In this document: positions 44,227 to 52,609 of the stretch, piece after piece
Layout of the letters: every line of letters starts with the position of its first letter
Position numbering within the stretch: the stretch's first letter is position 1
Program-made: the position numbers and the translations under genes
Notes under the pieces: generated by a model
What the model was told of the DNA's origin: nothing
Database searches by the model: none
The model's input: only the letters and a program-made list of their open reading frames with translations
Assembly: GCA_002435755.1 (NCBI GenBank)
Contig: DIYH01000024.1
Location: forward strand, 372,001-436,000
Source of the DNA: Flammeovirgaceae bacterium UBA6059
GTDB lineage: Bacteria; Bacteroidota; Bacteroidia; Cytophagales; Cyclobacteriaceae
Length of the DNA: 64,000 nt
Direction: 5' to 3'

Positions 44227-44739
44227 TCAACCCGTCAACCCACTTTCATTGAGCCATTGCTGATAAAGGTGATCCTTTATCTTTTTCTTGATGAACTTCT
44301 TACGAAGGTATTTCTGGGTTTCTTCTGGTTTTAAAATTCGCACCATGGGCTGCCGTGGCAGATCAAATAAATTGACATTGTAGAATCCACATTTGACAAA
44401 CTGAATTGGTCGCATACCTAACGGAATTGACTTCTTCAATTCTTTAGTCTTGGTGTAATTCGTCCTTTTATCAGCATTGAGTGAAGGTGCCTTAGTAGTG
44501 GCTAGAAGGGAGACGTTTTCTGCATTAGTATCAACCATAAAAACATTCTTCGTTTTCATTTTACCCAGCAAGTTACCATCCAGGTAAAGTGAATAATTGA
44601 AACCAAAATCGAAGAGATTAAAAGTTCGAAATAGTAGGATTGTTGAATGTTGATCCTGAGCGTCGGTATGGGTGTTTTGGGCGAACAGGCCGGTGTACAT
44701 GGAAGATAATAGTGCAGCTATTAGGATGGCAATCTTCAT
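44227..44739 (-). CDS. Exported protein of unknown function (DUF2846-like)
   Basis: A 170-residue protein; ATG at 44739 opens on a signal peptide (MKIAILIAALLSSMYTGLFA). The mature part shows STILLFRTFNLFDFGFNYSLYLDGNLLGKMKTKN, a pattern of the DUF2846 type (YLYR-and-LDG-IG). A long basic C-terminal part (LRKKFIKKKIKDHL) is unusual. I am not certain of the domain. Confidence 0.6.
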   Translation of the reverse strand: MKIAILIAALLSSMYTGLFAQNTHTDAQDQHSTILLFRTFNLFDFGFNYSLYLDGNLLGKMKTKNVFMVDTNAENVSLLATTKAPSLNADKRTNYTKTKELKKSIPLGMRPIQFVKCGFYNVNLFDLPRQPMVRILKPEETQKYLRKKFIKKKIKDHLYQQWLNESGLTG

Positions 44740-44851
44740 TTCAAAGTGTTGAGGTTCTGAATAAAGTAACAGTGCTCTCTTCACTTTATTGCTTGAGCTA
44801 GGAGTGCTCAAGCGATTGTCAAATAAAAGTCGTGATGGCAGAGAGCTCTTT

Positions 44852-45955
44852 TCATTTATTCAGGCTCACAACATTGCCGTGCTTGGGATCAATTTTTCCA
44901 TTCAACATATCCGAATACAATTCGGCTAGCGCTTGAGGCCCGGTATGCTCTTTGATGGTTATGCTTGATTGGATGGTATTCATAAATTGCTGCCAAGCCA
45001 TGCCAACCTTTTGTTGAAAGCCTTTTACACCCCATTCCTTCTGTCGCTTTTCTGCATAAGTCGGTGCAAAGAAAAACTCCCCCTTTTTTGGAAGTGGTTG
45101 CTCACCTTGGAGGTTTTGCCAATCGACAAGCCCAACAAGGCAATTGTAAGCCAGTTTGTCACCGAGTGCGGTTTGCAGTTGATACTGTGTATTGTGGTTG
45201 CCTGTAAAGTCGATCACGACATATTTCTCATCGGTATTCAACTCTCTCATTGCATTATAACTTATCGCTCGATCATAACAGCCTAATGCGTTCACAAATT
45301 CAACATTCTGCTCAGAAGTAAGTCCAACAATCTCCAAGTCTAAAGCACTCTTCTTTTTGCGATGAGCCAATTGACTGGCCAAGGCCTGAGCCGTCTTACT
45401 TGACGCACTTGTCAAGATTAGCTGAGAGGCGCCAAAATATCCTTTTTCTGCTAAGTGATCATCAATCAGGAATGAAGTGATAAAGAGCGGTCTAAAAATG
45501 GAGATCAAGTCCTCAGTCGATGGCGTGAATGAAGGATCGTGCTCTGTGTTAGTGTAGTAGTTATAAATAGGAGGAAGCGCTCGTCGGTGCTCGGCATCAT
45601 CCACAAAACCTGCGCTGCTGACGTTCCTGGGCTCAACTAACAGATGGGTACTCATGGGGTAGTAGCCATAGTAGCGCTGACCTACTTTCACATCCGGATG
45701 TTTGGATGCTACAACATTGGCCAGTCCCCACGTTGGAATAATGCCATAACCAGATTGGGTGGGAAAAAATTTCCAATAATTCATTTGCTGTCCTACCACA
45801 CCATAGGTGATGTTGTTAGAAGTAAACGAGAACTTGTCAATTGCCAAAAGCACTTGATTAGGCGATAGCTCATCGGAGTAGATTTTTTCTAAGACCTGGG
45901 ACTCCTGGAGATTGTTAATGTTTACAATGAAATCGTGTGCTGTGATACTTGCCAT
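44852..45955 (-). CDS. DUF2855 family protein, MDR-like
   Basis: A 367-residue protein with the DUF2855 pattern: LSPNQVLLAIDKFSFTSNNITYGVVGQQMNYWKFFP, WGLANVVASKHPDVKVGQRYYGYYPMSTHLLV and the LILTSASSKTAQALASQLAHRKK segment. It looks like a medium-chain dehydrogenase/reductase relative that lacks the catalytic zinc signature. The family is of unknown function. No pathway neighbours are present. Confidence 0.85.
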   Translation of the reverse strand: MASITAHDFIVNINNLQESQVLEKIYSDELSPNQVLLAIDKFSFTSNNITYGVVGQQMNYWKFFPTQSGYGIIPTWGLANVVASKHPDVKVGQRYYGYYPMSTHLLVEPRNVSSAGFVDDAEHRRALPPIYNYYTNTEHDPSFTPSTEDLISIFRPLFITSFLIDDHLAEKGYFGASQLILTSASSKTAQALASQLAHRKKKSALDLEIVGLTSEQNVEFVNALGCYDRAISYNAMRELNTDEKYVVIDFTGNHNTQYQLQTALGDKLAYNCLVGLVDWQNLQGEQPLPKKGEFFFAPTYAEKRQKEWGVKGFQQKVGMAWQQFMNTIQSSITIKEHTGPQALAELYSDMLNGKIDPKHGNVVSLNK

Positions 45956-46023
45956 GTGTAAGATAAGGTTGAGTAGATAAATATGAAGCTAGCTTTCCAG
46001 ACTAGTCAAGTTAGAGTAAAATT

Positions 46024-46401
46024 CTACTTTTTTTCTTCACGAAGAATCTTCTCCATTTTGCGACCTTTTGCTAATTCATCAATCAGCTTCTCCATGCGTC
46101 GGCAATCACGGTACACAGCAAACTCTTCTGATATGTTCTCGATACGATACCCACACACCACACCTTTGATCATATCTGCATTCTGATGCATTTTGGCGCC
46201 TTCAAAAAAATCTCTAAATGTGCCTGTACCTGTAACATAAGAGGCTAAAGTGTCCTGATCGTAACCAGTCAACCAAAGGATAACTTCATCAAGTTCTTCT
46301 TTCGTCCTACCGTTCTTTTCTATTCTGCTCAGGTAGTGCGGATAGATTGACGAGAATACCATCTCAGCGAGCTTTTCATTCTTTTCGGCGGTTACTTCCA
46401 T
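46024..46401 (-). CDS. DUF2200 family protein, copy 2
   Basis: A 125-residue DUF2200 protein: EKLAEMVFSSIYPHYLSRIEKNGRTKEELDEVILWLTGYDQDTLASYV, then MHQNADMIKGVVCGYRIENI and LIDELAKGRKMEKILREEKK. The ATG at 46401 is preferred over a TTG at 46410. It is the second copy in this window (see 40502-40867). The central segment is clearly diverged, so this is an old paralog and not a recent duplication. Confidence 0.87.
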   Translation of the reverse strand: MEVTAEKNEKLAEMVFSSIYPHYLSRIEKNGRTKEELDEVILWLTGYDQDTLASYVTGTGTFRDFFEGAKMHQNADMIKGVVCGYRIENISEEFAVYRDCRRMEKLIDELAKGRKMEKILREEKK

Positions 46402-46622
46402 TGTTATCAAGGTTTGAAGTGATAGAGATAGTATTTAATCAAGCTCTGTCGACTCAATCTCAGCAATATCGTAAAATCTATCTGCCTTGGATACTGAATA
46501 TCAGATAACTTAAGAAGCCAATTGAGCACCGTTTTGGTAAGACCTGTTTTCTGCTAAGCTAAAAAGAGGAGTAAACCATCTGCAGGAAAGTCAGAATAAC
46601 CGGGACTCCCAAGTATTTAACT

Positions 46623-47897
46623 CTATTTCAATCGAAGCTGGCCATTGCGCACGCGCTGAGGATGATGCCCTACCGGAACTTCCGCGACTACTTGTTTACT
46701 AGCGTAATCGACTACCGTAACCTTGTCCAGGCCGCTGATGGAAACATATGCCTTAGTCCCGTCCTTGCTGGAGGTGGCCCAGTAAGGTTTAGCCTCTTTT
46801 GGATCATCCGAAAGCTTGATGGTCGTATAATCGAAAGTTGCTCGGTCCACCATCGCGATATAGCCGTCCATAGTACCCGCTACGCATATAGTGCTGTCGT
46901 TTCCACTGATGGCAATGCCGTGATGCCCAGAGTTGAGCAAGTGCTCTCCTGGCGCTAACTCTTGTGGTGTGGGCAGATCCAGTTTTCGGGTGATCCGATC
47001 ATTTTCTATATCATACTCAAAGAAGCCATGGAACAATGAAATCTGCAGATAGGCGAACTTTTCATCACTAGTGATGGCCATAGGGCGTATGGCACGATCC
47101 ATCAAATCATAACCAGCTGCTTCCAACCTTTCCTTCATATCCACTCGACGAATTACCTCGTAGGTATCCGCATCGACAATTTGAAACCAGCGATCACCCT
47201 TGATGAAGTCAAGGCTTGGTAAGGAGACATAGACCTTACCGATGCTGGCATGGTAGATGCGCTTACCGTCCTCAGAGTAAGTATTCTCATGTGGCTGGTC
47301 ACCAGATTCAAATTCACCAACAATCTCACCGGTTTCCACATCGATGGCATGGACCTTTCGGGCGGTAGAGGCTGAGACCAAAAAGATCTTGCCATCAGGA
47401 GATATGGCTGAATGATCAGCTCTCAAGCCTTCTACGGGTGTACGCCATGCGATCTCACCCGAGTTGACATCTATGGCCACCACATCGGCAAAGCTCGGCC
47501 TTGATGCATAGATGTATCGGCCATCATTGGAGGTGAACATGTCATCCACCAATTGATCATTGCCTTCACCAATGAAGTCTCGAATAAAGCCTGCGGCCAA
47601 CCTACGCTTGAAGCCTGAATAGATGTCTTCAAACCGTTCTTCTCGATCTGGTATGGCACTGATCTTCTTGATGATCTCATAGGTGTTAGGATCAAAAATG
47701 GTGATGACCCCATCCCAGTTGTTGCCTGCTACCACAACATCCCTAAGTGGAATGCTATCATGAACTGTGGCAGCATTGTTAACTAAATCAATTGGAAAGG
47801 AGGGATATTCTCTGTCGGGACGCTGGCCAAGGTTGAACAAGAAGAAAGCCAGATATACCAGTCCGATCACGAGTAAACCTATGATTATCTTTTTCAT
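46623..47897 (-). CDS. Membrane-anchored YncE-like beta-propeller protein
   Basis: A 424-residue protein with an N-terminal transmembrane anchor (KKIIIGLLVIGLVYLAFFLFNLG) and a seven-blade YVTN/YncE-type propeller. The blades show DVVVAGNNWDGVITIFDPNTYEIIKKIS, VVAIDVNSGEIAWRTPVEGLRADHSAISPDGKIFLVSA, VHAIDVETGEIVGEFESGDQPHENTYSEDG and TKAYVSISGLDKVTVVDYASKQVVAEVPVGHHPQRV. No heme or quinone site is visible. Such proteins sit in the periplasm, with binding or scaffolding roles. Confidence 0.83.
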   Translation of the reverse strand: MKKIIIGLLVIGLVYLAFFLFNLGQRPDREYPSFPIDLVNNAATVHDSIPLRDVVVAGNNWDGVITIFDPNTYEIIKKISAIPDREERFEDIYSGFKRRLAAGFIRDFIGEGNDQLVDDMFTSNDGRYIYASRPSFADVVAIDVNSGEIAWRTPVEGLRADHSAISPDGKIFLVSASTARKVHAIDVETGEIVGEFESGDQPHENTYSEDGKRIYHASIGKVYVSLPSLDFIKGDRWFQIVDADTYEVIRRVDMKERLEAAGYDLMDRAIRPMAITSDEKFAYLQISLFHGFFEYDIENDRITRKLDLPTPQELAPGEHLLNSGHHGIAISGNDSTICVAGTMDGYIAMVDRATFDYTTIKLSDDPKEAKPYWATSSKDGTKAYVSISGLDKVTVVDYASKQVVAEVPVGHHPQRVRNGQLRLK

Positions 47898-47998
47898 GAG
47901 TACAAGATAGTCGTGTTTATCGAGTCTTGCCCGCTAGGTTTATTTTCTGAAGACTTTAGACAGCCTGCATTACCCTGACGTAAGGAATCGAAAAAAGT

Positions 47999-49129
47999 CT
48001 ATTCCAGCACATTCGCATACTTGTTCTTTAGCTTGATAACTACTTCGTTGAATTTGGAATAGTCTTCATCCCAATGTCCATTGAACAAAAGGATGAAGGC
48101 GAAAGAACGGTCTAAATGATTTACCAACAATGATCGATACCCTACATCTGATCCCGCGTGATGAAATCCGAATCCAATTTCTTCTCGGCTAGTAAAGAGG
48201 TTCCATGCCAGTCCTACAGATTGGCCACCTTCAATGTGAAAGTGCTCTTTAAGAATAAGGTCATAAGTTGCCTCGCTGAATACTTGCTGACCATTGAGCG
48301 TTCCTTTGTTTGCATACAAGTTGATGTACTTGATCATATCGTCCACATTAGAATTCAGGGTACTGGAAGGGGCATGTCTGCGGTTGTAAGGATAAGTGTC
48401 ATGTAGCTTGACTGAAGGTCGTTTTACATGAGGGCTCGTCCTGAGTGAGGTATCAATGTCAGGCAAATAGAAGCTGCTGTTCTTCATCCCGGCCGGTTCC
48501 AGGATGTAGGTTTTTACATATGCTTCGAATGACATCCCACTTGCTTTGGCGATCACGTCTCCCAGTATTTCGAAGGCCATATTCGAATAATCGTATTTAG
48601 TCCCTGGATCAGATTTGAGCTTTTTGCCTTTTAGGCTTTTTACATACTCTTCCAATGCCGTTTCATGATACTGGGCCTTTTTCCATTGGTAGTTGGACAC
48701 ATCAGGCATACCCGAAGTATGTGTCACCAAATGGCGGATGGTAATTTCCCGATAGCGTGGATCCCTCATTTCGAAATAGGGGAGATGATCGGTTACCTTA
48801 TCCTCTAGCGTTAATTTTTGTTGCTCGATTAATAGCCCGATAGCCGTACCCACAAAAGTCTTGGAGATGGAGGCCAAGTGGAAAATAGATGATGTGGTCA
48901 CCGAGTCTGTACCGCCTAGTTGCTTTACGCCAAACCCTTTAGCGTAGAGTGTCTCTCCATTGGCTACAATGCCTATGGCCATGCCAGGAATCTTACTAGC
49001 TGCAAGCTCTGACTGACACAATGCATCTAAAAGCGCTTCATCTTCGCTAGACAACTTGATGGGAATGTACTGGGCATTTGCTAAAGTGATCCCGCCGATG
49101 ATGATGGCTGTGAGTATTGTCTTGAGCAT
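47999..49129 (-). CDS. Serine hydrolase of the class C beta-lactamase family
   Basis: A 376-residue exported protein with a signal-like start (MLKTILTAIIIGGITLANA). The catalytic serine is in the SISK motif (HLASISKTFVGTAIGL), the second motif is YSN (YDYSNMAFEIL) and the third HAGSDVGY replaces the usual KTG or HTG. The family includes esterases, D-aminopeptidases and beta-lactamases; the HTSGMPD loop is common in the former. A true beta-lactamase is unlikely because the third motif differs. Confidence 0.85.
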   Translation of the reverse strand: MLKTILTAIIIGGITLANAQYIPIKLSSEDEALLDALCQSELAASKIPGMAIGIVANGETLYAKGFGVKQLGGTDSVTTSSIFHLASISKTFVGTAIGLLIEQQKLTLEDKVTDHLPYFEMRDPRYREITIRHLVTHTSGMPDVSNYQWKKAQYHETALEEYVKSLKGKKLKSDPGTKYDYSNMAFEILGDVIAKASGMSFEAYVKTYILEPAGMKNSSFYLPDIDTSLRTSPHVKRPSVKLHDTYPYNRRHAPSSTLNSNVDDMIKYINLYANKGTLNGQQVFSEATYDLILKEHFHIEGGQSVGLAWNLFTSREEIGFGFHHAGSDVGYRSLLVNHLDRSFAFILLFNGHWDEDYSKFNEVVIKLKNKYANVLE

Positions 49130-49371
49130 TGTTGTTTTACGCGCAGATCATCATTTACTAAAGATAACGATTTTGCTTGGGGACGCAGGAAGAGTCTCCT
49201 CTTGCTTAGCAAAACTATTTGCGAAATACCGCGCCATATAAGTCAAAGCCAAAACTGACACAAATATTCATAGAGCTGAAATGATCGAAGAAGGTGTAGG
49301 GAGCGGGTAAGTACTGATGAAGTCAGCAAAGAGGAAGTTTGGCGCATTTGTGCTTGCGACTGTAATGCTTC

Positions 49372-49884
49372 TTAATCATCCCACCAGTGGGCCACATAAT
49401 TTTGAATCATTTGATTATCATAATTCCCGACTTTGTCAATTTTTCTAAAGAAATGCGGATGCGATTCGTCATTAACTTCATTCTTTCTAAAAGATTTTCC
49501 ATCCTTTTTTCTAGTTTCATTGTAAGCCTTGTACGCCAACCCAGTTGAAGTACCAGCTAGAAGAGTATTTATCCAATTGCGGAATTCGTCAACTATTTCT
49601 GATACATTTTCTTGCTCCCCGGAAGATTCAACAGATTCTTCTTTGATTGAGATTATTGATATATGGTTAGTATAACTAAACATCAAAGAATCAATTATTT
49701 GCCGAATTGTATTATAGGAACAGAGAATTTTGATTTCTATCTCGCAGCTAGAATGACTTCTTATAGAATGCGATAATCTTAAGCCTTGCATTTTCGCAGA
49801 ACGGATAATCTCTGTTTTGATTCGTTTTCTGTAATAATCACAGTTATCAAGCACTTTTAGTGTTATTATGAATTCTGCTCGCAT
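49372..49884 (-). CDS. Hypothetical protein in the AT-rich accessory region
   Basis: A 170-residue protein (start ATG 49884; the frame is open ten codons upstream to a TTG). The first half alternates short strands and charged helices (AEFIITLKVLDNCDYY, EIEIKILCSYNTIRQIIDSL); the second half has a possible glycine-rich helix (NTLLAGTSTGLAYKAYNE) and a tail NYDNQMIQNYVAHWWDD. No domain recognised. The bases are AT-rich compared with both flanks. Nine-base inverted copies of AGTTTGGCG (49336-49344) and CGCCAAACT (49909-49917) flank it. Confidence 0.55.
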   Translation of the reverse strand: MRAEFIITLKVLDNCDYYRKRIKTEIIRSAKMQGLRLSHSIRSHSSCEIEIKILCSYNTIRQIIDSLMFSYTNHISIISIKEESVESSGEQENVSEIVDEFRNWINTLLAGTSTGLAYKAYNETRKKDGKSFRKNEVNDESHPHFFRKIDKVGNYDNQMIQNYVAHWWDD

Positions 49885-49908
49885 GGTGGACTTATTAGTG
49901 AAGTATAA

Positions 49909-50018
49909 CGCCAAACTAAGCTCTGTCGGCTTAGCTTTTCAGATAGCTTAAAAGTATCGTTTCCATATCCTCTTTGCAAATAACTAAGTAAGGCGATGGA
50001 GCTTAGTGTTTGTTAGGC
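49909..50018 (+). repeat. Integron attC-like element 1
   Basis: A 110-base element with imperfect outer dyad arms. It starts CGCCAAACTAAGCTC and ends GAGCTTAGTGTTTG-TTAGGCG. The TAAGCTC/GAGCTTA part is exact and the outer arms match if a short insertion is allowed. The right end reads GTTAGGC, a full match to the integron core-site consensus GTTRRRY. The left end GCCAAAC matches RYYYAAC with one difference. The length is within the known attC range (about 57-141). No integrase is near. Confidence 0.45.
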
Positions 50019-50109
50019 GGAAGCCTTCCTCTTGTTACATAGGCTTTCGTGTTTCTACTTTTGTCTACATATTTCTTCCTGTTTCTTCCTTTCTTTTCCG
50101 TCGTTTACT

Positions 50110-50117
50110 TAGCTTTG
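50110..50117 (+). promoter_or_regulatory. Putative -7 box for the two-gene AAA operon
   Basis: TAGCTTTG matches the Bacteroidota -7 consensus TAnnTTTG and lies 23 bases before the ATG at 50141. No good TTG is present at -33. It would lie inside the cassette, downstream of attC-like element 1. Confidence 0.35.
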
Positions 50118-50140
50118 AATTTGCGTAAAATATTAAGTAA

Positions 50141-50572
50141 ATGGCCAATAGGTTTTTGGATACGACAATTGAGAAAATTCGCATTTTAGACAATCCGGTA
50201 AGAGATAAGTATTATGATGCTTTGTTAGAGTCGCTTAAAGTAGATACTAACGTTGTTGGGAATGGTAAACCAAAGTGCAAAAACCCCAATGATTTGTACA
50301 GGAAATTTTCTTTTGGTTTAGACTCTCTCTTAAGTTATAGAATCATTTTAGATTTGGATAATTCTGTTCAATTTCTAAATTCTATAGGAAATGACATCAC
50401 TTACTTTTCCTTCAGAGGAAAATATAATCGCAAATTTTTCGAGGAGTTCTTTGGTTATGAAGTTGTGACCCTTTCTGGAAAGAATAAAGGTGTAGCCGTA
50501 TACACATATTCACAAGTAATGCATTTAGCCCAGCATTTGGTTAACTTAGAACTACCAAAGACCTTAAGTTGA
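50141..50572 (+). CDS. Unknown 143-aa protein, first gene of the AAA operon
   Basis: A 143-residue protein without signal, membrane segment or recognised domain: MANRFLDTTIEKIRILDNPVRDKYYDALLESL, KNPNDLYRKFSFGLDSLLSYRIILDLDNS, ITYFSFRGKYNRKFFEEFFGYEVVTLSGKNKG. It is basic and mixed alpha/beta. Its stop codon overlaps the ATG of the ATPase gene by one base (TGATG), which argues for co-translation and a joint function. It might be an effector or adaptor for the ATPase, but this is inference only. Confidence 0.65.
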   Translation: MANRFLDTTIEKIRILDNPVRDKYYDALLESLKVDTNVVGNGKPKCKNPNDLYRKFSFGLDSLLSYRIILDLDNSVQFLNSIGNDITYFSFRGKYNRKFFEEFFGYEVVTLSGKNKGVAVYTYSQVMHLAQHLVNLELPKTLS

Positions 50573-51885
50573 TGGCAAAAAAAAAGCTTAATGAGAACCA
50601 TTTATTTTTCCCTTTCCAGCCTATACAGACTAAAAACGATCATTTTTATTCGGGAAGAAGGAAATTCGTTAATAGAGTCCTTGAGAATCTAACAACTCCT
50701 GGTTCTACACTAATTATATATGGGGAACGGCAGGTAGGGAAAACATCCCTTGCAAATCAAGTAGTCAACATATTAAATAATAAAGGATCTTTGAAAAAAG
50801 ATTCTTTAATTGAAATTCCCGATTTCGATAGATCAACAAAATGCGTGACTATAGATAGCTCCAGTTTCTATCTTAATATCCAAGGCCTCTTATCTTCAAT
50901 AATTCTAGCCGAACATAAGAATAGCTTGAAAAGGCAATTTCCAGAAGCTTACAGCTCACGGGTTGTTGAAAATATAGTTTCAGAGACTGAGGGCTTTACA
51001 CTTAATCTATCGGTTCTCAAATATAAAAATGAAGCCAAAACCGAAGTAAAAAACGATTCTGAGAAAATTTCGGCCCCTGATATAGTATTTGACTACTTTA
51101 GAAGACTTGTTGACTATATTCAAGAAAACCAGAAAGTGGATTTGGTTTTTGTAATTGACGAATTTGATCTGTTGGATGATAAATCTGGTGTGGGCCAACT
51201 TATTAAACTGATGCCTGATACTAGATTCATTATCGTGGGGATTGCTGATAATATAAATGAATTGATCTCAGACCATAAATCAGTTAGAGCGAAACTTGGA
51301 AGTAATAAAATCAAATTGCCTCTTTTTACGGAAGGAGAAATAGGTAATATATTCGAGTTAGTCCAAGATACCTTGAAATCTGAACACGGTAAGGAAGTTC
51401 AGTTTGATAAGAATTTCAAGAGAGTCGTTTATGAAGATTCAGGAGGTTTACCTGGATATGCTCATCTTATTGGACTGAATATAATTCGTATTATCAAAAA
51501 GAATTTGAAAAAAGACGATATCATATGCGTAGATTCCGAATTGTATAATAAAGCTGTTGATAAGATATTCAACCTGGATCTGTATGAGTTTTATGATGAT
51601 TTTGATGAAGCCACATTTTCTTCAATAAAAGAGATGATCAAGGAGCAACCAAATAACAAAGAAATATTGTTTAATCTGGCTGAAGCTCCAGCCACCGGAA
51701 TCGAAGAAGATGAACTCTACAAAGGTATTACTGAAGAATATCAGGGAGGATTTTATGATAATCTAAAATCCATGCTTAAGGACGGAATGCTAAAAAAAGT
51801 TTACGGTACCAACTTTGTAAAGTTCACAGACCCTCTGGTTAGAGTATCTATAAACGTGGCTAGGAAATATCGGATTTTGGAATGA
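50572..51885 (+). CDS. AAA/STAND-like P-loop ATPase
   Basis: A 437-residue NTPase; the ATG at 50572 is chosen over a TTG one codon earlier. After FYSGRRKFVNRVLENLTTPGSTLIIYG comes Walker A GERQVGKTS (residues 51-59) and Walker B VFVIDEFD (192-199), then a sensor-like TRFIIVGIADN and a GGLPGYAHLIG segment. The last part has a winged-helix-like tail (MLKDGMLKKVYGTNFVKFTDPLVRVSINVARKY). The layout fits archaeal-type ATPases and STAND-related NTPases, many of which work in defence or signalling. No toxic effector domain is fused. The coding DNA is AT-rich, unlike the flanks. Confidence 0.8.
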   Translation: MAKKKLNENHLFFPFQPIQTKNDHFYSGRRKFVNRVLENLTTPGSTLIIYGERQVGKTSLANQVVNILNNKGSLKKDSLIEIPDFDRSTKCVTIDSSSFYLNIQGLLSSIILAEHKNSLKRQFPEAYSSRVVENIVSETEGFTLNLSVLKYKNEAKTEVKNDSEKISAPDIVFDYFRRLVDYIQENQKVDLVFVIDEFDLLDDKSGVGQLIKLMPDTRFIIVGIADNINELISDHKSVRAKLGSNKIKLPLFTEGEIGNIFELVQDTLKSEHGKEVQFDKNFKRVVYEDSGGLPGYAHLIGLNIIRIIKKNLKKDDIICVDSELYNKAVDKIFNLDLYEFYDDFDEATFSSIKEMIKEQPNNKEILFNLAEAPATGIEEDELYKGITEEYQGGFYDNLKSMLKDGMLKKVYGTNFVKFTDPLVRVSINVARKYRILE

Positions 51886-51891
51886 TTTTTC

Positions 51892-51930
51892 GCTTAACAT
51901 TAATGCAACGAGCACAGTACGTTATTAGCC
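51892..51930 (+). repeat. Integron attC-like element 2, truncated
   Basis: Six bases after the ATPase stop codon the sequence reads GCTTAAC, a full match to the RYYYAAC core consensus, then ATTAATGCAACGAGCACAGT and GTTATTAGCC. The right end GTTATTA differs from GTTRRRY at two positions, and the second arm of the expected dyad (CATTAATGTT) is missing. Position directly after the last stop codon is the normal place of a cassette attC site. Confidence 0.4.
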
Positions 51931-52058
51931 TTTCAAGTTCATCAATCCGACCGAGAAACACCCAATTTTTGACGATTTCTTGATGCTAAAGCGAATTTCT
52001 GATGCTCCTGGCTACAGAATCTGGCTCAAAATGATGAGCAAAGGATGCGAACTGTCTG

Positions 52059-52090
52059 ATAAACGTTTATAAACGTAACTATACGTTTAA
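52059..52090. promoter_or_regulatory. AAACGT dyads upstream of the first PadR gene
   Basis: ATAAACGTTTAT (52059-52070) is a perfect 12-base palindrome, followed by AAACGTA-ACTA-TACGTTT (52071-52088), a perfect seven-base inverted repeat. The word AAACGT or ACGTTT occurs four times. About 180 bases lie between the dyads and the PadR ATG. The rest of the stretch 51931-52264 holds no gene. Confidence 0.5.
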
Positions 52091-52264
52091 TAAAATGGCA
52101 TGAGCCATTTATGTACTGAGCCAATCGTTCTTGCTCCTTGGTCAAGCTATATTCATTTTCACCGGTGTAACCAATTCGCATTTAATTCCGTCTTTGCCAA
52201 CACTGCAATTAGGAATTAACTGTCATACTTCCTAGAATTGCAACACTGCAAACAAGAAAATACT

Positions 52265-52609
52265 ATGGGAAAGTATCAGCTTGGTGAATTTGAAGAGATC
52301 GTACTACTCACAGTAGGTGTCCTCTACGGAGAGGCTTATGGCGTATCGATCAAGTTGTCCATTGAGGAGAAGCTCAATCGCAAGGTCAGCGTCGGAGCAC
52401 TCCAGTCGGCACTCAAAAGACTCGAAGAAAAGGGCTACCTGACTTCCAAAGAAGGAGAGTCCACCAGCGAGCGCGGAGGGCGACCAAAGCTCTACTTTAC
52501 ACTCACACCAGCAGGGAAGGATGCGATTGAGTACGCACGAGAAGTGCGTAATCAGCTCTATAATCAGATCCCTAAAGTGGCACTCGATCTAAAACTGGTC
52601 ACTGCGTGA
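52265..52609 (+). CDS. PadR-family transcriptional regulator, unit 1
   Basis: A 114-residue winged-helix regulator; ATG at 52265 is chosen because the family starts MGKYQLGEFEEIVLLTVGVLYGEAYGVSI there. RKVSVGALQSALKRLEEKGYLTSKEGESTSERGGRPKLYFTLTPAG is the wing and recognition helix. The last four bases of the gene overlap the GTG of the permease gene (GTGA), so both are made together. It is similar in shape to the PadR at 61756. Confidence 0.92.
   Translation: MGKYQLGEFEEIVLLTVGVLYGEAYGVSIKLSIEEKLNRKVSVGALQSALKRLEEKGYLTSKEGESTSERGGRPKLYFTLTPAGKDAIEYAREVRNQLYNQIPKVALDLKLVTA

Noticed and set aside
47999..49129. Calling the serine hydrolase a resistance beta-lactamase
   Set aside because: The third catalytic motif is HAGSDVGY and not KTG, and no repressor gene lies next to it; a peptidase or esterase role is as likely.
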